Shown here: positions 1-7,353 of the stretch, one piece after another
Layout of the letters: every line of letters begins with the position of its first letter
Position numbering within the stretch: the first letter of the stretch is position 1
From: an uncultured bacterium
GTDB lineage: Bacteria > Patescibacteria > JAEDAM01 > Absconditabacterales > Absconditicoccaceae
DNA: 16,643 nt
Direction of reading: 5' to 3'
Assembly: GCA_937950065.1 (NCBI GenBank)
Contig: CALFEN010000030.1
Coordinates: 1 to 16,643 of the forward strand
The notes under the pieces: generated by a model
Database searches by the model: none
What the model was told of the DNA's origin: nothing
What the model saw: the letters and a program-made list of their open reading frames with translations, nothing else
Position numbers and translations under genes: made by a program

Positions 1-43
1 GATAAGCTAGTGACTGGAGTTCAGACGTGTGCTCTTCCGATCT
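1..43 (+). other. Residual Illumina TruSeq adapter (artefact)
   Basis: Bases 31-43 read GCTCTTCCGATCT, the reverse complement of the universal Illumina adapter start. The preceding bases continue the TruSeq index-primer sequence back through a constant part (10-30), a six-base index AAGCTA (4-9) and GAT (1-3). From memory this fits TruSeq index 10 read from the primer strand. The real genome sequence starts at about base 44. This is untrimmed library sequence joined to the contig end and should be masked. Confidence 0.96.
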
Positions 44-58
44 GAATTTTTATATTAA

Positions 59-526
59 TTAATATAGTTTTATATTGATATATAATTTAAGTGGACTTCC
101 ATTTGGAGTCAATGTTCAAAATAATGTAACATTATATCAAGCATCCCTTAAACCTTGTGCGATTTTTCAAATTGTCATATCACAAATTTCAAATTTTTCT
201 GTTTTTATATTTACACGTCTAATATCTACATTTGGATTTAGTCCAACATCATATTCTAATTCATCCCCGTCTATTGTTAATATTCAGAAAAAGATATCAG
301 GCAATTTTAAATTAATTCAAAATGGAGTATCTTCTATATCGTTAACAGCAGTAATGATATTATTTCAGAATTCTTTTGCTGCATTTATATAATCGTCATC
401 AGACGTTAGGGTATCTGCTAAATTTCTACCACTATTTTCTTTATTTCTTGTTAATTCACCTATCCTATCTTCCGCGGATTTTAAGCCGTCAAGAAAATTT
501 TCTCTTTGACAAACATCTTCTACCAT
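59..526 (-). CDS. Hypothetical protein, 155 aa
   Basis: With TGA read as Gly, an uninterrupted frame runs from ATG (524-526) to TAA (59-61). Six glycines are TGA codons (residues 54, 70, 81, 120, 130 and 137). The protein begins MVEDVCQREN, has a charged helical N-terminal third, then a beta-rich section (FFGILTIDGDELEYDVG, DIRRVNIKTEKFEICDM), and ends LKLYINIKLY. There is no signal peptide or membrane segment, so it is probably cytoplasmic. I do not recognise the family. It has its own near-consensus promoter just upstream. Its end lies only 15 bases from the adapter, but the TAA is in genomic sequence, so the gene appears complete. Confidence 0.8.
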
Positions 527-554
527 CTTATTATTTTAAAAAATAAATATTTAT

Positions 555-582
555 ATTATATGTTTATTTTAAAATTTGTCAA
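555..582 (-). promoter_or_regulatory. Sigma70-type promoter for the 155-aa gene
   Basis: On the minus strand TTGACA (582-577) and TATAAT (560-555) are separated by 16 bases, both perfect consensus hexamers. The predicted transcript would start near 548, giving a leader of about 20 AT-rich bases before the ATG at 526. The leader has no convincing Shine-Dalgarno sequence. Confidence 0.7.
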
Positions 583-640
583 AAAAATAATTTTTTGAAT
601 TATTATATAAATTGTAGCATATCTTTTAAAAAACATATCT

Positions 641-1723
641 CTATCCTAATATTTCTTTAACTTCAAATTCTTTCATATATATTGTCATAGGACTTCATCA
701 TTTTTCTTGTAAAATAGCTTTATGAAGTTTAAAAATCTCATCTTCTATCTTCTTCAAGCGTTGCTTTTTATCTGGGTCAAGATTTCATTCATGCAGTATT
801 AAAGATTCTTCGTAATATAGCTCTTTCAATCTTTTTTTAAAATTATCCCTATAAAGTCAAAATTTATAAAAAAAATCTGCTCAATAATAATGTCATACAG
901 GAAATTCGCCTCAACTAGAGCTTACTTTACCGTAATATTCTCAAATCTTTTCTCAATCCTGCATAGATATGATATATCAATCGGTTTCAGAAAATTTCAT
1001 TTTATAGCGTATATTTACCCATCTTCCTACCACATTCTTTGCGAGTCTTTGACATAGTATCTGGTTTGTTCAATTTCAAGTTATATCTCACGAATTATTT
1101 AGCGTAGTGAAAAATATTCAATCTCTAAGTCTTTGACAGATAACAGGATTTGGTGTTGCTGTATTTCTGGCTGTCTGTTTGATTTGTCACGTTACAAGTC
1201 TATTATCTATTATAGGAAAATCCACGGGCAGAAAAAATTTATAGGAAATCTCGTACTCCTTATCCATCATAAAATCGTAATCAAGAGTTATTTCCGCTTT
1301 CTCACAAAATTCTTCCCCTATTTTCATATCCTTTATTTCCTTATTTTGTTGATGATCATCAAAAACAAATCTATTTCTTGCATTGAGCATATCTCACTTT
1401 TGGATACAAATAGCAATAGTTCCATCATTCAATATGATAACTCTTCATTCTTCAATCTTATCAAAAGCCCATTGATTTCATCATATTTTTAATTTAGGTT
1501 TTTTAGGTTTTTCTCAAAGTGATTTTTGTCTTCTATAAACCATAATTTGATCATTGATCTGTTTTGTAGTAAAAATGTTTATTCCTGTTCTCTCCACAAT
1601 TTTTGCTTCAGCATCATTTGACGCCGTCAAAAGATTACAAAGATCGTGAGCTGTTCAATAGTTATTGCCGATATATGTTCTTAACATATCAGCACTATCA
1701 CTCAATCAAGATGGTATATTCAT
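641..1723 (-). CDS. Heparin lyase I-like polysaccharide lyase, no signal peptide
   Basis: This is a 360-residue frame with many TGA glycines, from ATG (1723) to TAG (641-643). Residues about 140-295 resemble the polysaccharide-lyase/heparin lyase I family (PF14099-like, beta-jelly-roll): FPIIDNRLVTGQIKQTA (169-185), then NPVICQRLRDG (192-202), RWVNIRYKMKF (234-244) and FFYKFGLYRD (284-293). A short C-terminal strand, MTIYMKEFEV, also fits the fold. Such enzymes cleave acidic polysaccharides by beta-elimination. Residues 1-110 are an unassigned, Lys-rich N-terminal region, and there is no signal peptide or membrane helix, which is odd for this family. A charged helical insert (294-340) lies between the last two strands. 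The match is to fold motifs only. I could not place catalytic residues, so it may be a non-enzymatic binding relative. Confidence 0.68.
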
Positions 1724-1749
1724 TTCAAATAAATTAATAAAATATATAT

Positions 1750-1777
1750 ATTATACAAATTTTCCAAAATTCGGCAA
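1750..1777 (-). promoter_or_regulatory. Probable promoter for the lyase-like gene
   Basis: On the minus strand TTGCCG (1777-1772) and a consensus TATAAT (1755-1750) are 16 bases apart. The -10 box lies 26 bases upstream of the ATG at 1723, implying a leader of about 20 AT-rich bases. Confidence 0.5.
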
Positions 1778-1780
1778 ATT

Positions 1781-2139
1781 TTGATAGCAGTAATATTAGT
1801 CTGACCGGCACTGGCTATAGGAACGACTTGAGCGATAGTTTTGATGGTTGGAGAATGAACAGTTTTACTATGAGGAGAATTGGTAACAGCCTGCCTCAAC
1901 AATATTATTACATTCTTATAATCTATTAGAAAATGTGAGTACTCGCGTCCCAAACTGATGGAGATGATTGCCTATATGAGCAATCCCTCACTCCGGCAAA
2001 ATATGATTAACAAATTTTCTTGAAGTGAGCTAAAGATTACATAGCCTATATTGTAGCCTGAATGGTGAAAAAAATTCGGAATGCTCCAGAAGGAGTACTA
2101 GCTGTTCAGAGTTATTTTAATGGGAAATCAAAGAGCTAA
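1781..2139 (+). pseudogene. Possible decayed small membrane-protein gene
   Basis: The 1724-2158 interval between genes is less AT-rich than its surroundings and holds no intact gene. With TGA = Gly, the plus strand gives a coherent hydrophobic frame, ILIAVILVGPALAIGTTGAI and onward to NNIITFL, ending at TAA 1919-1921. The same frame resumes with SRPKLMEMIAYMSNPSLRQN (about 1946-2005). A shifted frame then carries KDYIAYIVAGMVKKIRN to a TAA at 2137-2139. No in-frame ATG precedes the hydrophobic part. The simplest reading is a gene broken by one stop and one frameshift, but chance open frames are possible because Gly-rich hydrophobic runs arise easily under this code. The family is unknown. The left end overlaps no promoter element; the minus-strand promoter sits just outside at 1750-1777. 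Confidence 0.3.
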
Positions 2140-2158
2140 ACTTCCTTATAATTTCAAT

Positions 2159-2884
2159 TTATCTTAAGAACAAAAATAAAATAGAGATTCCATTTACAAG
2201 CATATGAAAAGCAAGAGAATACCGTATAGAATTTGTTTTGGAATAAATATAAGACAATATAAGAGCAAGAATAAAAAGAATTCATAAAACATCAAAATCC
2301 ATATGGATAGCAGCAAATATAAATGCTGATGATACTATACCAATATCTCTGCCGCAATCTTTTATTAGGACATCCGCAATATATCATCTATAAATAAGCT
2401 CTTCTACCAGTGGAGCAAGGATGACCGTAGTAAAAGAGATTAAAACAATATTAAGTATTCAAGTTTTATCGAGACTATCAAGCACTGTAGCGACTTGCTG
2501 CGTTCAATGAAATCAAGGAAAATCTACGTTTAGGGCAGATGATAACAATAATATAGCAGACAAAACCACAGTATAAACTATATATCAAAAAACAGCATAT
2601 CAAAAGAGCTTTTTTAGTCCAAGCCATTTAAATTTGGATTTGAGATATATCCAGACTGATGTCTCTTTTCAAAATGATATTTTTATAGATATAATTAAAA
2701 ATATTATAAGAAAGAGCTCTTGTAAAAAAAACAATATAGAAAATAATCGTACTTTGGGAAAAATATTTAAAAAGTCTAAAACACGTGAGACATAAGAAGG
2801 AAATAAAAAAATCAATCGTTCAGTTCAAAAAGATAATATGAAAAACATAATTATTCAATAAAAAGATCTAGGTATTTTTTTCAT
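2159..2884 (-). CDS. CPBP/CAAX-type intramembrane metalloprotease
   Basis: This is a 241-residue, very hydrophobic protein from ATG 2884 to TAA 2159-2161. An alternative in-frame ATG at 2848 would give 229 residues; I prefer 2884 because MKKIPRSF gives a positively charged start. The CPBP (Abi) glutamic-type protease motifs are present in order, numbered from 2884: EELIYRGY (EExxxR, residues 161-168), FAAIH (FxxxH, 190-194) and HMLVN (HxxxN, 227-231). Six or more membrane helices are apparent. In eukaryotes the family removes prenyl-protein tails; bacterial members often process or give immunity to peptides. No bacteriocin gene is visible nearby, so the substrate is unknown. The Gly in IYRGY is a TGA codon. 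Confidence 0.88.
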
Positions 2885-2907
2885 TTTATATCTTTGATTA
2901 TATCTAT

Positions 2908-2939
2908 AAAAAAACTCTCGGTTTTTTAGTCCGAGAGTT
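2908..2939 (-). terminator. Intrinsic terminator of the SLH gene
   Basis: On the minus strand a perfect 9-bp stem (AACTCTCGG, 2939-2931, with CCGAGAGTT, 2921-2913) closes a 9-base loop. A T-run (2912-2908) follows. It starts 22 bases after the SLH-protein stop codon and separates that gene from the CAAX protease gene. Confidence 0.88.
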
Positions 2940-2961
2940 CTTTATTTTATATGATTAATTA

Positions 2962-4737
2962 CTATTTGTTTGCTGCCCTATAAATCATAAGTCCAGCTTC
3001 ATATCTTGTTACATTTTTCCATAGTTTGTTTACGTCAGTTTCTTTTGTTAATCACATATCTTTTGCTTCTGCAAAATAATTTGCGAACCAAGGATCTACT
3101 GTTTCGTCTAACATTTCACCTAGAGCCAATCTTACAAGAACAGTAATAGCTTCACCTTTTGATAATGGATCAAATGGTCTAAATGAAGCATTGCTTCCTT
3201 TCATTGCTCATAATTCACAAGCCTGTGTAATATATGGAGTCAATGTATCATCAGCACCTGCCAAATCTGTAAATGCACAACTATCTGCTTTTGATTCGTC
3301 TGGAGTTTTTCCTAGAGATACAGCATATTGTACGAAGAATTTTGCAGCTTCTTGTCTTGTTATTTCATCAAATGGTCTGTATTCATCTACAGATGTATAT
3401 TTTGTAAGACCATTTTTAGCCATCCAAGATAGAGCATTTTCAAATTCTGGATCTGTCAATGTTGAACTTGGTGTTATTGTTTTATAAGAATTAAGTATTT
3501 CTACCATTTCTTTCATATACATTTTTGCAATATTCTTTGCTTCTTTATTTCCTTCATCCTTGTATAATTTGATAGCTGCAAGGAATTTGTTATATGCTTC
3601 TACGAATGTAGTCAAATCTTGTCAAGATATTTTCTTTGCTTCCAATTCTTTTATTATCAAAGTAGTCAATTTTGCAACTACAGTATTTACTTTATCTGAA
3701 TTGAATGTAGGGATAGCGAATTCTACTTCTGTACCGTTGATTGTAGCAGATTTTTTTGTAGTTTCCATATCTTTGATTGCATCTTCGAATTCTTGTAAAT
3801 CTTCTTCTGTAGGAGTTTGATATCCACCACTTGATGATGATGAAGATGATGAACTACTTGATGAAGATGAACTAATAAATCCTCAACCTCCTCCACCTCA
3901 TGATGATGATGAAGATGATGAACTACTTGATGATGAAGTACCTGCTGCAGTATATGCTACGAACTGTGAAGCAGCACAAGTATAAATACTTGCTATACCA
4001 CCACTAACTGTAGCTGTAGCTGAATTTGGACTAGCAACACCACTAGCACATGTAGCTGTAGCAACATTTGACAATGATGCTGTAGAATAAGTGCTATCAC
4101 CAGCATGTGCAACTTTTATAGTTATTGTAGAAGCTGTAGTTGATACTGGGATATTTATCAAAATAGGTTTTGAGAAATATAATTTTACTCAATTTATACC
4201 AAATGTTATTGCTCAATTGTAAGTATCTGTTCATATAGATATAGACAATCAGCTACTTCCTAGATTGGCACTTGACAATGCTGTAGCATCAAAAGTTCAA
4301 CCTGTTGCTGTTGTAATAACTGTTCATGCAGGGATGATAACAGAAACACTTCATGTCTGGAACTCTACAGGATATTGTAGTGTTACACTACTTGCTGCAG
4401 TAGGAGTTCAAACAATAGTTGATACAGAAGCTATTTGACTTCAGTTTATTATGTATGGGTTACTATAAGCACCTGTTCATGTTGTAGGTGTTGCATAATA
4501 ATAACCTACACCATCAGCTGCAAATAATTGACCTGCATAACCATAACCGTAACCATAACCGTAACCCCATCCTAGATTACCATAACCGTAACCATATTCA
4601 AAGCTACTGATATTTGAAGGAGCAGCTTGTCGGTTTGGGAATACCGCCCTCCAAAAGGAACCAAGCACATTCAATACTCATGTAGAGTAAGCGATGATTC
4701 CAACTAGCGCTATTCATGCTAGCATTTTTTTGTTCAT
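2962..4737 (-). CDS. S-layer homology (SLH) surface protein, 591 aa
   Basis: The frame runs from ATG 4737 to TAG 2962-2964. Residues 5-25 form an N-terminal signal or anchor (MLAGIALVGIIAYSTG). Residues 48-68 are a Gly-Tyr run (GYGYG type). Residues about 85-265 are a Thr/Ser/Ala/Val-rich beta region. Two poly-Ser tracts (about 267-279 and 290-303) flank a Gly run. A helical linker follows (about 310-425), then three C-terminal SLH repeats: DPEFENALSWMAKNG (from about 429), FTDLAGADDTLTPYITQACE (from about 487) and DPWFANYFAEAKDMG (from about 543). SLH modules normally dock proteins to secondary wall polymers or envelope glycans, so this is likely an S-layer or surface structural protein. Four cysteines lie in the beta region and SLH repeats. 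It is transcribed alone, with a strong terminator downstream. Confidence 0.9.
3832..3933 (-). repeat. Direct repeats encoding two poly-Ser tracts
   Basis: Two identical 33-base units (3832-3864 and 3901-3933) encode the poly-Ser tracts of the SLH protein, mostly with TCA/TCT/AGT codons in the same order. A Gly-rich spacer lies between them. They probably arose by duplication and are prone to slippage or recombination that would change linker length. Confidence 0.85.
4537..4597 (-). repeat. Short tandem repeats encoding Gly-Tyr run
   Basis: Alternating GGTTAC/GGTTAT hexamers on the minus strand encode GYGYG units in the SLH protein, interrupted by NLGW. The Gly codons here are GGT rather than TGA, unlike much of the rest of the gene. 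This suggests expansion of one hexamer. Confidence 0.8.
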
Positions 4738-4756
4738 TTTTCCGCTTAATTTGGAC

Positions 4757-4762
4757 ATTATA
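4757..4762 (-). promoter_or_regulatory. Candidate -10 box for the SLH gene
   Basis: A consensus TATAAT lies 19 bases upstream of the SLH-gene ATG. No good -35 hexamer sits at the right distance. If it is used, the leader is only about 13 bases. Confidence 0.3.
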
Positions 4763-4800
4763 TAAAATTTTATAAAATATAAAAGATTTGTCATGTGATA

Positions 4801-4875
4801 GATTGTAACCATTTTTCCTCAAAATTCAAGACTTTTTTGCGTTGTTTTTTCGTTTATTTTGAGGCAATTACAATC
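4801..4875. repeat. Imperfect inverted repeat upstream of SLH gene
   Basis: GATTGTAA (4801-4808) pairs with TTACAATC (4868-4875), and CCTCAAAA (4817-4824) pairs with TTTTGAGG (4857-4864), around a 32-base centre. The two stem segments are joined by asymmetric linkers (8 versus 3 bases). It lies between the end of the tRNA-editing gene (4915) and the SLH gene start (4737). It could be an mRNA leader or trailer structure or a protein-binding palindrome. There is no T-run typical of a terminator. Confidence 0.55.
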
Positions 4876-4914
4876 TCACTTAATTATTCTAACGATTTTT
4901 TTATGGAAACGTGA

Positions 4915-5397
4915 CTAGATTTTTATTATTTTATAATCTATTCACAGAATCTCCAAATACTTTTTTATCCCAACAATTTTTAACTCCAAAGTTTTTGTAT
5001 TAACATTCGGATGAGCAAAAAGTTTTTCTCAATTTCGTAAGTATTCATCTATCACAAGATTTACTTTGCGGTCAACGTCATTTATAAGACCAAAAATCGA
5101 TACCGATCAAGGTTTGATGCCCAAATATTTCTGCAAGTACTCTTCTTTTGCGAATGAAAATCTTTTTTCACCAAGAGCTTCTGCCAAAACTTTTAAATCC
5201 GCCTTTTTTGTGGCAGACATGCAAACTAAATAAAATCTAGATTTTTTATCATCTGTCAAAAATAAATTCTTTGTGTGTCAAAGCGACAAATCCGGGAAAA
5301 TATTTTGAGACTGCTGACATGTAAATAAGGGCTCATGCTCATAAAGCGTATAGCTTATTCAATTTTGATTTAGGAAATTAAGAACTTTTTCATCCAT
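4915..5397 (-). CDS. YbaK/ProX-type aminoacyl-tRNA deacylase (PrdX-like)
   Basis: This 160-residue protein is a single YbaK/aminoacyl-tRNA-synthetase-associated domain. Motifs seen: GHTKNLFLTD (40-49) with the family's conserved Lys (K43); YLVCMSATKK; GIKPGSVSIFGLIND (93-107); LVIDEYL; and FAHPNVNTKTLEL (127-139). This pattern matches the free-standing ProX/PrdX group, which hydrolyses mischarged tRNAs such as Ala-tRNA(Pro), acting as trans-editing factors in the cytoplasm. The frame reaches TAG at 4915-4917 only if an internal TGA near the C-terminus (G152) is Gly; the standard code would end it nine residues early. It follows trmD by 60 bases on the same strand. The exact tRNA substrate cannot be told from sequence. 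Confidence 0.88.
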
Positions 5398-5457
5398 TAT
5401 GATTATTTTTATTCGTTAAATTTCTTACTGTATTTTTAAAAAGAATATGTGTTATAG

Positions 5458-6129
5458 TTATTTTTCATTGTTATCCCTTCGTTTTTGTATCTCTTTGTGA
5501 TTTCAGTTGAGAAGCACTTCTGGAACCTTATATCCATAAACTTCTTCAGGTCTGGTATATTGCGGGAATTCAATATTTTTCATATTTTTTTGAAGAGAAT
5601 AACTCTCTATCTGATGAGATTCTTCTTCTTTGATCACACCCGGGACAAGTCTTGAAACGGCCTCTATAATAATTTCAGCAGCCACTTCTCATCACATAAT
5701 TACAAATCTTCACAAAGAAACTTTTTGGAATCTGGATTTATACTTATCACTACAATATTCTTCAAAGCGAAAATCTATTCACTCATATCTTCAACATACC
5801 AAAATTATATTCTCTATTTGGCTAAATTCTGTTGCCATTTTTTGATTGAATATCTTTTTTGCAGGAGATAAATATATTATCTTGAAACTTCACTCAATTC
5901 ACTCTATAATATTTTCCACGGCTTGAATAACAGGCTGTGCTTTTAGTAGCATTCATTTGCCTCATCAATATATTTCATCATCTACCTGTCTATGCTTATC
6001 ATAACAAAAATCTCTAGGATTAACAAAATTTATCTGAAAAACATCTCTTTCCACCGCTCTTTTGATCAAAGATGTCTTTACGAAACTATCAAATATTTCA
6101 GGGAAAATAGATATTATAAAAAATTTCAT
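5458..6129 (-). CDS. trmD: tRNA (guanine37-N1)-methyltransferase TrmD
   Basis: TrmD transfers methyl from S-adenosylmethionine to G37, next to the anticodon, preventing +1 frameshifting at proline and other codons. The 223-residue length is typical. Motifs in order: IFPEIF (8-13), VDDEIYGGGKGMLLK (49-63), ILVCGRYEGID (109-119, SAM-binding trefoil knot), VSLGRFVIMGGEVAAE (137-152), AVSRLVPGV (157-165), FPQYTRPEEVYGYKVPEVLL (188-207) and GNH (209-211). At least eleven glycines, including those in GGGKG, CGRYEG and MGGE, are TGA, which is strong evidence for code 25. The position usually held by the catalytic Asp of the DSF motif appears to be Glu (ESY, 175-177). It lies 42 bases after nusA and 60 before the PrdX-like gene. 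The standard code would fragment it. Confidence 0.96.
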
Positions 6130-6171
6130 TTTTAATTATATTTAGAAAATATTTTTATTGGAATTATCCAA

Positions 6172-7203
6172 TTATCTTACTTCTATTCTATATCACAACA
6201 ATTGTGAAGCTAATTTTAAGTTTATAGCTCCTTTTCATATAGCCAAAGCCTTCTGGTCGTCAGCGACTTTTACATTAGCTATTTTTCCGTCTATCTGCAC
6301 TTTTTCTACTTTAGCAGGTTTAAGAGATTGAGCAAGCATATCTTCTACATTTTCAGTTTTTTCTACGAAATCTATTTTTTCACCGTCAAGCAAACCAAGT
6401 ATAGTTGTAATTCTATTTCCGTGCTGACCTACAAATACTCATACAGGATCTACTCTTTCATCAGTACTTTCGACTAATACCTTTGCTCTTTTGCCAGGGA
6501 CTCTTGATATTTTCAAAACTTTTACTACTCACTCTTCGATTTCTGGGATAATTTTTTTGAAAATTGCCTCCAAAAAATCAGTAGTTCATTGAGTAATGTC
6601 TAAAACTATTCATCATGTTCATTTTGATATTTGTCTGAGAAGCACCAAAATTTCCTCTCAAGTATTATAAACTTTGTTTGGGATTTGTCATTCCGGAGCA
6701 AGAATAACTGTAGTTCATTCTATATCTAACACAATATTATCTCAAATAATTTTTAGTACTCTGGCTCTCAAAAGCTCACCCTGCTTATCCTGGAATTTCT
6801 CAAAAAATCTTTCTCTCTCTATTTTCTTGAGATTTTGTTTGATAGTTTGAGCTGCAGCCTGGACTGCTATTCTTGAAAACTCAAGCTTTTCTGGTGTAAT
6901 GTCTACAAATATTGCATCTCCGATTTTTACATCTTCTCTATACTTCTTTGCATCTTTTAATAATATGTCTTTATCTTCATCTTCTATAGTTTCTGCCACA
7001 TTGTATTCTCTAAAAATCTTTATATTACCTTCTTTGTCTATATTTACATGGAAAGTTATTTTTCTGTCTCCAGATAAATAATCCTTTTTGAAAGCACTTT
7101 TGATACCAAGTTTTACTATCTCCAAAACCTGTGATGGATTAAATTTGTATTCGTCTATTATCTGATAAATAGAGCTTTGAATGGTTTTTCAATCTAATTT
7201 CAT
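6172..7203 (-). CDS. nusA: Transcription termination/antitermination factor NusA
   Basis: NusA binds RNA polymerase and nascent RNA and controls pausing, termination and antitermination. The 343-residue protein has the usual compact order. The N-terminal polymerase-binding domain (about 1-125) contains EFSRIAVQAAAQTIKQNLK. An S1 domain follows (about 130-200), then KH1 and KH2: IIPEIEEGVVKVLKISRVPG, VDPVGVFVGQHGNRITTI, GEKIDFVE and, at the C-terminus, KALAIGKGAINLKLASQLLG. No acidic C-terminal repeats are present, as in most non-proteobacterial NusA. The start is the ATG at 7203; the sequence just upstream is A-rich with no well-placed Shine-Dalgarno. It is first in the series nusA, trmD, PrdX-like. 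Confidence 0.95.
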
Positions 7204-7224
7204 TTTTTTGATAAATTATCCTAT

Positions 7225-7250
7225 AAAAAGACCTCCTTTTGCAAGGAGGT
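7225..7250 (-). terminator. Intrinsic terminator between channel gene and nusA
   Basis: On the minus strand ACCTCCTT (7250-7243) and AAGGAGGT (7238-7231) form a perfect 8-bp stem around a 4-base loop, followed by CTTTTT (7230-7225). It lies about 100 bases after the channel gene stop and 22 bases before the nusA start. It therefore either ends the channel transcript or sits in the nusA leader. The 3' arm is also a perfect Shine-Dalgarno core but is too far from the nusA ATG to serve it. Confidence 0.8.
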
Positions 7251-7259
7251 TTATTATCT

Positions 7260-7290
7260 ATTATAATACATAAAAAAAATTTAATTGCAA
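7260..7290 (-). promoter_or_regulatory. Candidate nusA promoter upstream of the hairpin
   Basis: On the minus strand TTGCAA (7290-7285) and TATAAT (7265-7260) are 19 bases apart, longer than ideal. If used, transcription would start near 7253 and the nusA mRNA would carry the terminator-like hairpin at its 5' end. A second candidate, TTGCAA/GATAAT (18-base spacer), overlaps the hairpin itself. Confidence 0.35.
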
Positions 7291-7353
7291 GAGATTTTTT
7301 TTAAATATTTTTTATTATTTAGTATCGAGAATTATTATACTTTGTTATGAAAA

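Noticed and set aside
75..392. Plus-strand 105-aa open frame
   Set aside because: It is antisense to the 155-aa minus-strand gene, which has a consensus promoter and internal TGA glycines.
1720..1953. Minus-strand 77-aa open frame
   Set aside because: It overlaps the promoter and start of the lyase-like gene out of frame and resembles no family. Its sequence is the complement of a Gly-rich hydrophobic plus-strand frame.
1724..2158. tRNA, tmRNA, RNase P or SRP RNA gene
   Set aside because: I found no T-loop consensus, CCA end or conserved core of these RNAs on either strand here.
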